Shown here piece after piece: positions 1 to 9,216 of a DNA stretch of 64,000 bases (its first letter is position 1; each line of letters begins with the position of its first letter). The notes under the pieces were generated by a model, which saw only the letters and a program-made list of their open reading frames with translations, did not search any database and was not told where the DNA came from. Source of the stretch: Yinghuangia sp035454725 (GTDB lineage: Bacteria > Actinomycetota > Actinomycetes > Streptomycetales > Streptomycetaceae); assembly GCF_051388935.1 (NCBI RefSeq), contig NZ_JBPKBI010000016.1, positions 62,001 through 126,000 on the forward strand. The letters run 5' to 3'. The position numbers and the translations under genes are program-made.

Positions 1-1970
1 GCGGCGCGGGTCCAGGCGCTCTCGCGTAGCAGGCGCAGGCCGTTGAGGCCGACGATGACGGTGGAACCCTCGTGGCCGAGGACGCCGATCGGGAGCGGGA
101 GGTGGCCCGCCAGGTCCCAGACGACCAGGACGGTGATGAACACCGAGGCGATCACGAGGTTCTGGACCACCAGCCGCCGTGCCGCGCGCGAGAGGGCGAT
201 CACCCTGGGGACGGTGGCGAGTTCGTCGCGGACCACGATGACGTCGGCGGTCTCCAGGGCGAGGTCGGAGCCCGCTCGTCCCATGGCGACGCCGGTGTGC
301 GCGGCGGCCAGGGCGGGGGCGTCGTTGACCCCGTCGCCGACCACGAGCACCCTGCGTCCGGCGGCTTCCTGCTCGCGGACGGCGGCCACCTTGTTCTCGG
401 GCAGCAGCCCGGCGCGGACATCGGTGATGCCCACGTCGGCGGCGAGGCGCGCGGCGGCGCGGGGATTGTCTCCGGTGAGCAACATCGGTGCACTGCCGGT
501 CAGTTCGGCGAGCGCGGCCACGGTGACCGCGGCGTCCGGGCGCAGTTGGTCGGCGACACCGAGCACACCGGCCGGGACGCCGTCCCGCAGGACCACGACG
601 GCGGTGCGGCCGCTCGCCTCCAACTCGGACGCGACAGCTGCTGCCAGGTCACCGGACGGGTCTTCGGTCGCGGGGAGCAGCCGGGCCGGGGCGCCGACGG
701 CGACGGTGTGGCCGTCCACCACGGCGGTCACGCCGACACCGGGCACGGACGCGAAGTCCTTCGCGTCACCGATATGCAGGCCGCGTCCACGGGCCGCGTC
801 CACGACGGCGCGCGCGAGGGGGTGTTCGCTCGGGCGCTCGGCGGCGGCGGCCGAGGCCAGCAGCGCGTCTTCAGTGAGACCCGACCCGGTGAGCGGCCGG
901 ATGTCCGTGACGCGCGGCGTGCCCTCGGTCAGGGTGCCGGTCTTGTCCAGCGCCACCGTGTCGATGCCGCCCAGGCGCTCCATCACGACGGCGGATTTGA
1001 CCAGGACGCCGTGCCGTCCGGCGTTCGCGATCGCCGACAGCAGCGGCGGCATCGTCGCGAGGACGACCGCGCACGGCGACGCCACGATCATGAACGTCAT
1101 CGCGCGCAGCAGCGCGTCGGACAGGGCCGAGCCGAAGGCCAGCGGCACGGCGAACACCGCCAGGGTGGCGGCGACGATGCCGACCGAGTAACGCTGTTCG
1201 ACCTTCTCGATGAACAGTTGCGTCGGCGCGTTGGTCTCGCTTGCCTCCTCGACCATCGCCACGATCCGCGCGATCACCGAGTCCGACGCGTCGCGCTCGA
1301 CGGTGACGCGCAGCGCGCCGGTGCCGTTCAGGGTGCCCGCGAACACCTCGTCGCCGCGCTGCTTGGCGACCGGCAGCGGCTCGCCGGTGATCGTCGCCTG
1401 GTCGACCTCGCCGGCTCCGTCCCGCACGCGGCCGTCCGCGCCGATGCGTTCGCCGGGGCGGACCAGGATGACGTCACCGACCGCCAAGTCCTCGGTGGCG
1501 ACGGTCTCTTCGGTGCCGTCCGGGCGCAGCCGGGTGGCGGTGGCCGGAGCGAGGTCGAGCAGACCGCGCACCGAATCCGCGGTGCGGGCCGTGGCCAGCG
1601 CCTCGACCGCGCCCGACGTGGCGAAGATGACGATCAACAGTGCGCCGTCCATCACCTGCCCGATCGCGGCGGCGCCGAGTGCCGCGACGATCATGAGGAG
1701 GTCGACGTCGAGGGTCTTCTCGCGCAGTGCCCGCAGGCCGGTCCGGGCGGGCTCCCAGCCACCGGTGAGGTATGCGGCCGCGTAAGGCCCCGCCCATGCC
1801 CACGGCGGCGCGCCGGCCAGGTGCAGGGCCAGGCCGAGGAGAAAAGCGGTGGTGGACGCGGCGGCCCAGCGGGTCTCCGACAGCGCGAACACCGGCGTGC
1901 GCCGCCGGGGTGCGGCGGCAGGGCGGATGAGGGGAGCAGGCGGTGCGGACTCGGCCAGGGTGTGGGGCAT
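1..1970 (-). CDS. P1B-4-type heavy-metal efflux ATPase (3' end cut by window)
   Basis: Membrane P-type ATPase that would pump a transition metal (Co, Ni, Fe or Zn class) out of the cytoplasm. About 656 residues are visible and only the last few are lost at the window edge. Motifs seen: SPC in the ion-site helix (residues 298-300), phosphorylation motif DKTGTLTEG with D342, SEHPLA in the nucleotide domain, GDGVNDAPAL hinge, and a final-helix motif starting HEGST at H633 followed by N-x-LRLL. SPC plus the HEGST motif is the family signature of the P1B-4 subgroup (CtpD, CtpJ, CoaT). There is no N-terminal CxxC metal-binding domain, which also fits. ATG at 1970 follows directly on the metal-sensor promoter. 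It is divergent from the NmtR-like repressor at 2068. Metal choice is inferred from the subgroup and the regulator. Confidence 0.9.
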   Translation of the reverse strand, partial: MPHTLAESAPPAPLIRPAAAPRRRTPVFALSETRWAAASTTAFLLGLALHLAGAPPWAWAGPYAAAYLTGGWEPARTGLRALREKTLDVDLLMIVAALGAAAIGQVMDGALLIVIFATSGAVEALATARTADSVRGLLDLAPATATRLRPDGTEETVATEDLAVGDVILVRPGERIGADGRVRDGAGEVDQATITGEPLPVAKQRGDEVFAGTLNGTGALRVTVERDASDSVIARIVAMVEEASETNAPTQLFIEKVEQRYSVGIVAATLAVFAVPLAFGSALSDALLRAMTFMIVASPCAVVLATMPPLLSAIANAGRHGVLVKSAVVMERLGGIDTVALDKTGTLTEGTPRVTDIRPLTGSGLTEDALLASAAAAERPSEHPLARAVVDAARGRGLHIGDAKDFASVPGVGVTAVVDGHTVAVGAPARLLPATEDPSGDLAAAVASELEASGRTAVVVLRDGVPAGVLGVADQLRPDAAVTVAALAELTGSAPMLLTGDNPRAAARLAADVGITDVRAGLLPENKVAAVREQEAAGRRVLVVGDGVNDAPALAAAHTGVAMGRAGSDLALETADVIVVRDELATVPRVIALSRAARRLVVQNLVIASVFITVLVVWDLAGHLPLPIGVLGHEGSTVIVGLNGLRLLRESAWTRA

Positions 1971-2028
1971 GGCGGCGGTGTTCCTTCGCGTGGCAGGGCG
2001 AACGACCGCGCCCACCATACAGGAAAGA

Positions 2029-2044
2029 ATGAACACCTATTCAT
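2029..2044. promoter_or_regulatory. SmtB/ArsR-type operator
   Basis: Imperfect palindrome ATGAACACCTATTCAT between the divergent ATPase and sensor genes. It resembles the 12-2-12 operators (TGAAnAnnTATTCA core) bound by SmtB/ArsR metal sensors. A TAGGAT hexamer at 2055-2060 could be the -10 of the sensor gene and would place the transcript start close to its ATG. Confidence 0.7.
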
Positions 2045-2067
2045 GTATCGCGAGTAGGATGCTCCCC

Positions 2068-2433
2068 ATGGGTCATGCAGCCGCCACCGACGCCGCGAAC
2101 AGCGTCCCGCGCACGCGCCTGGACGCGGACAACGCCGCCAAGGTCGCCGCCACCCTCCAGGCCCTCGCCACCCCCTCGCGCCTCCTGATCCTCGCCCGCC
2201 TGCGCGAGGGCCCGCTGCCCGCCACCGAGCTCGCCAACGCGGTCGGCATGGAGCAGTCCGCGTGCTCCCACCAGTTGCGCCTGCTGCGCAATCTCGGCCT
2301 CGTCGTCGGCGAGCGCCACGGGCGCTCGATCGTGTACGCCCTGTACGACCACCACGTCGCCGAACTCCTCGACCAGGCCGTCTTCCACGTCGAACACCTG
2401 CGCCTCGGCCTGAGCGACGTCCCGGTCGAGTAG
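2068..2433 (+). CDS. nmtR: NmtR-like ArsR/SmtB metal-sensing repressor
   Basis: Winged-helix repressor of 121 residues that should release DNA on binding Ni(II) or Co(II). I chose the second ATG (2068; an alternative lies at 2059) because the protein then begins Met-Gly-His, the N-terminal metal-ligand sequence of Mycobacterium tuberculosis NmtR. The alpha-5 ligand set is also kept with the same spacing: D94, H96, H107 and H110 (NmtR D91, H93, H104, H107). The recognition helix region reads MEQSACSHQLRLLRNLGLV. It is divergent from a P1B-4 ATPase, the same class as the NmtR target CtpJ, with an operator between them. Metal preference is inferred from ligand conservation. Confidence 0.9.
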   Translation: MGHAAATDAANSVPRTRLDADNAAKVAATLQALATPSRLLILARLREGPLPATELANAVGMEQSACSHQLRLLRNLGLVVGERHGRSIVYALYDHHVAELLDQAVFHVEHLRLGLSDVPVE

Positions 2434-2615
2434 CCCTGGAGCACCCGCTCGTTCGCCGCGACGCGCGGTCGGAAGGGCACCGGCGGACAACGCCCCGGCC
2501 GCGCGGGCGGCTCACGCCTCGGCGACCGACTCGCACCCGAGGATGCGATGCCTCACCGAGCGCTGATGCCGGGCGGTGGGCGGACTCGGCCGGGAGAGTG
2601 ATACCCCTGTGAGCC

Positions 2616-4247
2616 GTGAAAGCCTTCCAGGCCCTCTCGCGGGGCTTCTCGCTCGCCTCGGTCCGCCGGGTGCCGCCCGCCGTAGCGGTGGCCGGCGCCC
2701 TCCTCGTCGGCTGTAGTTCGGGCGGCACCTCCGACAACGCCGCCGCCACCGGCAGCGCGGGCGCGCCGAGCCCGTCCGGAGCCACCGGTGGCCAGGGCGC
2801 CGCGTCCCCGCCCGCCACGGCGCCGAACAGCGGTGACAACCCGGCTCTGAGCGGCTTTTACACCCAGAAGCCTGTGTGGCGGCCGTGCTCCGCCCAGCAG
2901 AGCGGGAGCGGGCAATCCGGCATGCAGTGCGCGGGGCTCCGCGTCCCGCTCGACTACGCGGCGCCCACGGGCAAGACCATCGAACTGGCCGTCTACCGCA
3001 TGCCCGCACGCGGCCCCGAGGCCCAGCGGCTCGGCGCCCTCGCCGTCAACCCCGGCGGCCCGGGCAGCAGTGTCGTCGGCCTCGTCGCCTACCTCGGCCA
3101 ATCGGCGAACCTCGCCGCCCGCCACGACATCGTCGGCTTCGACCCGCGCGGCGTCGGCGGCAGCCCGAGGACCGAGTGCGCCGACGGACCGCTCATGGAC
3201 CGCGTCCAATCCCTCGACCCGACACCCGCCGACGCCGCCGCGGTCGACGAAGCAGCCGCCGTCCTCAAGGAGTTCGGCCAGGGCTGCGCCGCGCGCACCG
3301 GCGATCTGCTGCCGCACCTCGGCACCGCCGTCGCAGCCGAGGACATGGACGTCTTCCGGGCCGTGCTCGGCGAGGACAAACTCGACTACTTCGGCGTCTC
3401 GTACGGCACGTACCTCGGCGCGATATACGCCGAAAAGTACCCGGACCGGGTCGGCCGCTTCGTCCTCGACGGCCTGGTCGACCCCGGCGTCGGCCGCTTC
3501 GCCAACGCCCGCGAGCAGGCAGAAGGCTTCGAGAAGGCATTCCGCGCCTTCGCCGCCGACTGCCTCACCCGGGCCGGCTGCCCCTTCACCGGAACACCCG
3601 ACAACGCGGCCCGCTCGCTGCGCGCCCGACTCGACGCCATCAGTGCGTCCCCGATCCGCCTCGGCACCCGCACTCTCGGCGAGGCCATGGTCGGCACGGT
3701 CGTGAGCATGTACCTCTACAGCCCCCAAAGCTGGCCCGAGCTACGGCAGTTGCTTGCGAGCCTGTACGCCGGAAACCCACGCCCCATGCTGACCGCCTTC
3801 GACGAGACCGCGGACCGCGCCCCCGACGGGACGTACGAGGAGTCCATCCTCCCGGCCTACTACGAAATCGGCTGCGCCGACGGCCGCATGCTCTCCGCCG
3901 AGGAAGCCGCCACCCTCGCCCGCGAGGTCTCCGCCACCGCGCCCACGCTCGGCCCGGCCACAGTCTGGAGTTGGGCCGCCGACTGCCCGGCCCCCGGACC
4001 GGACCGGACGCAGCCGCTCGACGGAGCCGACGTGCCCGGGATGCTCCTGGTCAGCACAACCCGCGACCCGGCCACCCCGCACGCCGCCGCGGCCCGGCTG
4101 CAAACCCGGCTGCCCGCTTCGGTGGTGCTCACGGTGGACGGCGACGGCCACGGCGCCTACACCGCGCGGAACGGGTGCGTCATCCGGGCGGTGGACGCGT
4201 TCCTGCTGAACGGGAAACTGCCGGCGCGCGGCACCACATGTTCCTGA
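2616..4247 (+). CDS. Secreted alpha/beta-hydrolase, tripeptidyl aminopeptidase (TAP) type
   Basis: Predicted exported lipoprotein of 543 residues that would cleave short peptides from free N-termini, as Streptomyces Tap/SlpD/SlpE enzymes do. The signal region ends in a lipobox LVGC with C33 as the lipidated residue, followed by a Ser/Gly/Pro-rich linker. The hydrolase core has the nucleophile elbow GVSYG (S262), the oxyanion-side motif NPGGPG, acid D484 in STTRDPATP and H512 in GDGHG, the usual triad order for the family. Start is GTG at 2616 with a weak ribosome site. The stop lies 7 bp from the stop of the convergent Ada-AlkA gene. The natural substrate is not evident. Confidence 0.85.
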   Translation: MKAFQALSRGFSLASVRRVPPAVAVAGALLVGCSSGGTSDNAAATGSAGAPSPSGATGGQGAASPPATAPNSGDNPALSGFYTQKPVWRPCSAQQSGSGQSGMQCAGLRVPLDYAAPTGKTIELAVYRMPARGPEAQRLGALAVNPGGPGSSVVGLVAYLGQSANLAARHDIVGFDPRGVGGSPRTECADGPLMDRVQSLDPTPADAAAVDEAAAVLKEFGQGCAARTGDLLPHLGTAVAAEDMDVFRAVLGEDKLDYFGVSYGTYLGAIYAEKYPDRVGRFVLDGLVDPGVGRFANAREQAEGFEKAFRAFAADCLTRAGCPFTGTPDNAARSLRARLDAISASPIRLGTRTLGEAMVGTVVSMYLYSPQSWPELRQLLASLYAGNPRPMLTAFDETADRAPDGTYEESILPAYYEIGCADGRMLSAEEAATLAREVSATAPTLGPATVWSWAADCPAPGPDRTQPLDGADVPGMLLVSTTRDPATPHAAAARLQTRLPASVVLTVDGDGHGAYTARNGCVIRAVDAFLLNGKLPARGTTCS

Positions 4248-4254
4248 CCCCGCG

Positions 4255-5778
4255 TCAGCCCCCGGCCGGTCCGTGGGTCTCGGTGAGATGCGTCCACAGA
4301 TGCATCCCCGCGTAGGCCCGCCACGGCCGCCAAGCCTCCGCGCGCGCGGTGACCGCCCGGGGAGTCGCGTCGACACCCAGGTCGCGCAAAGCCTGGCGGA
4401 TGCCGAGATCGGTGAGCGGGACGGCGTCGGGGTCGCCAAGCGCGCGCATGGCGATGTACGACGCGGTCCACGGCCCGATCCCCGGCAGCGCCAGCAGCGC
4501 GTGCCGGGTGGCGTCCCGGTCGGCTCCCGCGTCCAGGACCACGGTCCCCTCGGCGACGGCCCCGGCCAGGGCACGCAGCGCACGCGACCGCGCGCCGGTC
4601 AGGCCCATGCCTTCCAGATCCGCGTCGGCGACCTGCGCGGCGCTGGGGAACATGTGCGTCAGGGTGCCGTCGGGCGCCGCGAGCGGGCAGCCCGTCCTGC
4701 GGACCAGGCGCTCGGCGAGCGTCCGGGCACCCTTCACGGTGACCTGCTGGCCGAGGACCGCACGTACCGCCAGCTCGAATCCGTCGACGTGGCCGGGCAC
4801 GCGCAGACCCGGGCGCTTGGCGACCAGCGGGCCGAGGAGTTCGTCGGCGCCGAGCACGTCGTCCACGCCCTGCGGATCGGCGTCCAGGTCGAACAGCCGG
4901 CGGCAGCGCTGGACGGCCGCGGTCAGATCCCGCAGGTCCTCCAGGCGCAGGCGCAGCGTGACGAACCCGGCGTCGGGGTGCGGAGTCACGGTCATGATGC
5001 CGGTGCGCCGGGGCAGGCGCAGACTCCGCCGGTACGCGCGGTTCCCGGCGGGCGCCTTGCCCGCGGCGGCGTCCGCCCCGACCACCTCCTCGACCCCGCC
5101 CACCGCACGGGCGGCCAGGAAGTCGATCAGCGGATCGTGCGCCAGCGGCCGGCGGTGCTGGAGACGCAGCACGATGTCGCCCTCGCCGTCGGCGCCGGGG
5201 CCCGCAGGACGGTGGCGCCGGCGCAGCTCGGTCGGCGGGCACCCGAACGCCTCGGCCATCGACTCGTTGAACCGGCGCACGCTCGCATAGCCCGCCGCGA
5301 ACGCGATCCGCGTCACCGGCAGGTCAGTGGCTTCGAGCAGCATCCGCGCGGTCTGCGCGCGCCGCATCTGGGCCAGCGCGACGGGCCCGGTGCCGACCTC
5401 GCCGACCATCTGGCGGTGCAGGTGCCGCTCGGACACCGCCAGGCGGCGGGCCAGTTCGCTCACCCCGCCCTCGTCGACGACGCCGTCCGCGATCAGACGC
5501 AGCGCACGGCCGACCAGATCCGCACGCACATCCCAGTCCGGCGACCCGGGCCCGGCCTCCGGACGGCACCGCTTGCACGCCCGGAAGCCGGCGGCCTGGG
5601 CCGCGGCGGCGGTCGTGAAGAACGTGACGTTCTCGCGGCGGGGGGTACGCGCCGGGCAACTGGGGCGGCAGTAGATCCCCGTACTCGACACGGCCGTGAA
5701 AAAGCTCCCGTCGAAGCGGGCGTCGCGGCTGCTGATGGCTTGGTATCGGGCGGCAAAGGTCTCGGGCACGCTTCCCAT
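4255..5778 (-). CDS. Ada N-terminal domain fused to AlkA-type DNA-3-methyladenine glycosylase
   Basis: Cytoplasmic DNA alkylation repair and regulatory protein of 507 residues. Residues 1-75 are an Ada zinc/methyl-acceptor domain with C37, C41, C68 and C71, matching Ada Cys38/42/69/72. Residues about 80-190 form an AraC-type helix-turn-helix pair. The rest is an AlkA-like glycosylase with the helix-hairpin-helix LPGIGPWTA and the likely catalytic D457 in PLTDLG. This domain order is common in actinobacteria: methyl transfer to Cys activates transcription while the glycosylase removes alkylated bases. The separate Ada O6-methylguanine methyltransferase domain is absent. I chose ATG 5778 (MGSVPETF) because the frame upstream lacks family character. 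It is convergent with the TAP-like hydrolase. Confidence 0.9.
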   Translation of the reverse strand: MGSVPETFAARYQAISSRDARFDGSFFTAVSSTGIYCRPSCPARTPRRENVTFFTTAAAAQAAGFRACKRCRPEAGPGSPDWDVRADLVGRALRLIADGVVDEGGVSELARRLAVSERHLHRQMVGEVGTGPVALAQMRRAQTARMLLEATDLPVTRIAFAAGYASVRRFNESMAEAFGCPPTELRRRHRPAGPGADGEGDIVLRLQHRRPLAHDPLIDFLAARAVGGVEEVVGADAAAGKAPAGNRAYRRSLRLPRRTGIMTVTPHPDAGFVTLRLRLEDLRDLTAAVQRCRRLFDLDADPQGVDDVLGADELLGPLVAKRPGLRVPGHVDGFELAVRAVLGQQVTVKGARTLAERLVRRTGCPLAAPDGTLTHMFPSAAQVADADLEGMGLTGARSRALRALAGAVAEGTVVLDAGADRDATRHALLALPGIGPWTASYIAMRALGDPDAVPLTDLGIRQALRDLGVDATPRAVTARAEAWRPWRAYAGMHLWTHLTETHGPAGG

Positions 5779-5947
5779 GATGCGCCCGGTCCGTCCCGAC
5801 AACTGGCGGTTTTCGGACACGGCGGTCCCGCGATCCGCTGGCCGGTCTGCCATCCGGCGGCGTCCGCGAACGTAGCCGTGGGTTGGCCGTACGGCACCGG
5901 CACGGAACGACGGAGTCCCCGGCAGAGTCCCGGTGGGCCTGCGACGT

Positions 5948-6238
5948 TCACTTCGATTTGCCCAGAACCATGGCGGTGATCTCGGCGGCGCAGCCCCATG
6001 ACAGGGTGAATCCCGCGCCGCCGTGTCCGTAGTTGTGCAGCAGCCGGCCGGGGGACGCGTCTTCTTCGACCAGACACACCTCGGGGCGGACGGGCCGCAG
6101 GCCGACGCGGTATTCGAGGACGCGGGACTCGCGTAACGCGGGCGCATAGGCGGTGCAGCGCCTGATGATCGCGTCACCGATTCGCGGCCACGGCTGCGAT
6201 TGCCCGCACACGGCCGCGGCGAGAGACCGAACGATCAC
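5948..6238 (-). pseudogene. C-terminal remnant of a D-amino-acid oxidase-type flavoenzyme
   Basis: About 96 codons are open. The last 75 or so (from about 6177) match only the C-terminus of the DAO family, including VGLRPVRPEVCLVEE and HNYGHGGAGFTLSWGCA, the DAO signature around the FAD site. A full enzyme has about 320 residues with an N-terminal GxGxxG FAD fold. None of this is found upstream: the next 150 bp are unrelated, then the stop of the next gene follows. I read it as a decayed gene whose 5' three quarters were deleted. Confidence 0.75.
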
Positions 6239-6392
6239 TCGCCGTGGCCGCGCCGCGACAATCGCAGTGCCCGGCGCCGGACCGCGACGACGCGCGCAGA
6301 TTGACCCGATAGCTCGCGCAAAGTGGCAACTGCCGGGCGCGTGAACGCGGTTCCCTGATACCGAGGAGAAACGCCCCGAGGCGTCAAGCCGG

Positions 6393-7238
6393 TCAGCGGT
6401 CGCACGCCAACGCGGCGACGGCCTGGCCGGCGCCCGGCTGCCACGCCGACGCGCTTGCTCCCTCGTCGAACAGGCCGCCCGCGCGCCGCTGCCCGGCCCT
6501 TATCGCCGCCCGATCCGCGTCCGTGGGGCGGTGGCTGACCGCCGTGGACGGAGGTGGGTCGGTGACGTAGCGCAGGCTGCGGCACCGGTACGCGACGGCC
6601 GCCGTTTCGAGCGGGGGTATCGGCGGCGTCAGGCGGCACGTGAACGTCGCGAATCGGCCCGCGTCGTACACGTCCTCGATCGCGACGGTATGGGTCAGGT
6701 CCGGGACGCCGGTGATCGTGAGCGCGCCCTCGGTGCGGGGGAACGCCAGTCGCCGAGGCAACCGGTCGAGGGGCCGGTCGGTGAGGTTCAAGATGGTGTG
6801 GCGGTAGGTGACACTCGTCGTACCGTCGGCGGCGAGCTCGACGTCGACGTCCATGGTCAGCTCCGCCGCGTGGTCGCACCGACCGCGCAACTCGGCGTCC
6901 GAGCCGGGGGGTTTCTCCCACGGGCGCGGTGCCAGCCCCAGCATCGCGCCGGGAATGCGCAGCCCGTCGGCGACGCGTTCGATGACTTGTTGGTCCCGCG
7001 CCCGGGCGCGGCCTTTGGCGTACGCGCTGACCCGGCTCGGGGTCATGTCGCACAGCCAGGCAAGCCTGCTGATGCTCAGGTCCGCGTGCGCGTGGGCGAG
7101 CCGGAAGATGGCGCCGATGTCGCGCCGTGCGCCTGCGGCGCGCATGTCGGCGCTGTGCACCAGGCCCGGGGGGAGCGGGTCCGCGGACGCGGCGGCGGGA
7201 AGGGTGAACGGTTGTGCGGTGCGGCGGTTCTTCTGCAC
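6393..7238 (-). CDS. XRE-type helix-turn-helix protein with unusual beta-rich C-terminal domain
   Basis: Probable cytoplasmic DNA-binding regulator of 281 residues. Residues about 40-110 hold an XRE/lambda-repressor-like helix-turn-helix (DIGAIFRLA, SISRLAWLCDMTPSRVSAYAKG) followed by a short PRPWE hinge. Actinomycete proteins with this N-terminus often carry tetratricopeptide repeats next. Here the remaining 150 residues instead alternate hydrophobic and polar residues, like a beta sandwich (for example VTYRHTILNLTDRPL, FATFTCRLTPPIP). I do not recognise that domain. GTG at 7238 is chosen because CCGGAGGAAGCT directly precedes it; ATG 7145 would remove only a low-complexity lead. Target genes unknown. 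Confidence 0.7.
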   Translation of the reverse strand: MQKNRRTAQPFTLPAAASADPLPPGLVHSADMRAAGARRDIGAIFRLAHAHADLSISRLAWLCDMTPSRVSAYAKGRARARDQQVIERVADGLRIPGAMLGLAPRPWEKPPGSDAELRGRCDHAAELTMDVDVELAADGTTSVTYRHTILNLTDRPLDRLPRRLAFPRTEGALTITGVPDLTHTVAIEDVYDAGRFATFTCRLTPPIPPLETAAVAYRCRSLRYVTDPPPSTAVSHRPTDADRAAIRAGQRRAGGLFDEGASASAWQPGAGQAVAALACDR

Positions 7239-7845
7239 AGCTTCCTCCGGGGAGGAGGCCGGTCCGGGAGACCGGTCGAAGGTATGGGGCGGGGGGCGAA
7301 GGGCGGGTTGCCGAAGTGCGGTCCGCACGGCGGTCGGTGCGCGAGCGCGCCGCGACGCAGCCGGTCCGCGCACCGGCACGTTCGTGGCCCGCCGAGGCAG
7401 CGGCGGAGTCGATCGGGCGACGCGTGGACGAACGGGAGGCAAGTCGGTTTCCCGGTCTTCGAGAGGACGACGTACGGGACGCAGGGGGGGCTGCGTACCC
7501 GAGAAGCACTCTGCGCCGACCATCGCAGAATCGGGAACCGGCGGGACGACGATCCGCGCACGGTCCCTGGCAATCTTGCGCACGGTTCGGCGAGCAGGCG
7601 GCGCAGGAAAGGGACTTGGGGCGCCGGAACCGCGGATGGAACGTTTCAGCACTCGCAACGCAGCCGAAAGGCGGTGCGGGGATGGAAAACTCGCCGCTGA
7701 AGACGCCCTCCGCCGCAGTCACAGACGGCACGTTTCAGCGCTGGGTGCGGTTTCACCACAGGCCCGCCCGGTCCCACCGCATCCGAAGGAAACCGCGGGC
7801 GGACGGCCCGTACCGCGTCCACGCCCGTCGGCGGGCGCCCTCGCG
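7239..7845. other. Gene-free stretch with a 13-bp direct repeat
   Basis: No convincing gene on either strand. It holds the upstream region of the helix-turn-helix gene (minus strand). A near-perfect 13-bp direct repeat, ACGTTTCAGCACT at 7641 and ACGTTTCAGCGCT at 7730, lies 89 bp apart and could be a pair of regulator sites. Confidence 0.4.
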
Positions 7846-9003
7846 TCAGCCCCCTCCGAGGAGGGCGGACATCCGGTACTGCGTGGGTGTCACCTGGTAG
7901 TGCTCACGGAACGCCCGGGCGAACAGGCTCGGGTTCTCGATGCCCACCGACCGCCCGACGGCCGCGATGGCGCGGTGCCGCTGCCGCGGATCGGCCAGCA
8001 TCCGGCGGGCCTCGGCCAGCCGAGTCTCCCGAATGAACCGCGCCGGAGTGTGGCCGGCCTCGCGGAAGACCACCTCGACATAGCGGACCGACACCCCGAA
8101 GGCTGCCGCGAGGGTCCGGGGCGACAGGCTTGGTTCGGCCAGATGCGACCGTACGAAGTCCTGCATGCGCAGCAGTTGGGCGGCGTGCGACATCCGCAGG
8201 TCGGGCACGTGGGTACGGCCCACCTCCGCGAGGCGCAGCGCGGACACCAGCAACTCCCCGGCTGTGTGCCCGAGTTCAGCCAGTGCCTCGCCTGGAAGGT
8301 CCGAAGTGTCGCTGCCTATCCGGGAGATCATCCCCATGAGGACCCGCAACATCGGGTTCTCCGTCCCGATGAGCTGCCCCAGCATGGACGGCTGTACGTG
8401 AAGGTCGCGTTGCAGGGCCGCCCGCGGCACGTTGATCACGACGTGGTGGGCGAAGCCGTCGGAGACCAGCGAGAACGGCTCCGTGCCGTCGAGGAGCACC
8501 GCGTCGCCGGTCCGCATCCGGATCTCCTGGCCCGCGTGCCTCGCCCAACTCGGGCGCCGCGCGATCGACAGGTGGTAGAAGGCCTCCTGGCTTCTCCCGA
8601 TCAGGCGCGGGGTGCGGGCCACCCGGACCGGGTCCGAGCCGACGTCGGTGACACTGAGCGTCCCGAGTTCGAGGACGTGCGCCCAACCCCGGTAATCCGT
8701 CCGGGAGTCCGGATCGGCCGGTGTCGCGTCCAGTTCGGTGATGTTGTCACGCAGGATCGCCCGCCAGATGTCGACGTTCGGCGCCAGGCCGCCGTGCCGT
8801 CCACCGGGACCAAGGCGCACCAACGGGCGGCTTCGCCCGTGCATCCGCAGTGTGTGGCGCTTGCTCGCGGTGCCGCCGACTCCCGTTCCGGCAGGCTGTC
8901 TTGACACCGCGTCAGCCGCATGGGCCGCTGGACGACTCACGGGAGGCAACCTTTCTCCGATCACGGATGGGACCGTGCGCGCTTGCGCCGGCGGGGTCGC
9001 CAT
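7846..9003 (-). CDS. AraC-family transcriptional regulator
   Basis: Regulator of 385 residues. The C-terminal 100 residues contain the two AraC helix-turn-helix units: SLSPRTLAAAFGVSVRYVEVVF, then the HTPARFIRETRLAEARRML linker and IAAVGRSVGIENPSLFARAFREHYQVTPTQYR. Residues about 100-260 resemble the AraC-type sensor (cupin-like) domain (GDAVLLDGTEPFSL, HHVVINVPRAAL). ATG 9003 has a GGGGAGG site 8-9 bp upstream. It is divergent from a flavin monooxygenase gene with 213 bp between them, so control of that gene is a reasonable inference. The inducer is not evident. Confidence 0.85.
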   Translation of the reverse strand: MATPPAQARTVPSVIGERLPPVSRPAAHAADAVSRQPAGTGVGGTASKRHTLRMHGRSRPLVRLGPGGRHGGLAPNVDIWRAILRDNITELDATPADPDSRTDYRGWAHVLELGTLSVTDVGSDPVRVARTPRLIGRSQEAFYHLSIARRPSWARHAGQEIRMRTGDAVLLDGTEPFSLVSDGFAHHVVINVPRAALQRDLHVQPSMLGQLIGTENPMLRVLMGMISRIGSDTSDLPGEALAELGHTAGELLVSALRLAEVGRTHVPDLRMSHAAQLLRMQDFVRSHLAEPSLSPRTLAAAFGVSVRYVEVVFREAGHTPARFIRETRLAEARRMLADPRQRHRAIAAVGRSVGIENPSLFARAFREHYQVTPTQYRMSALLGGG

Positions 9004-9216
9004 CGTACGGCCACCTCCCCGATCGCGGGCGGCGGAAGGCCAAGTGCACAGTAGGCGTTCGTCTTTGTGCTATCCGACCGCCCGCTGCCGGTCATTCTGG
9101 TCGGTGCGGGCACGCCGCGTCGGGGGGACCCGCGTTCCCACCGAACACCGCGCGTTTCGCCGCGTTTTGCGACCACGGCACACGGCCGCGGTCGCCGGGA
9201 ACGACAAGGGACCCCC

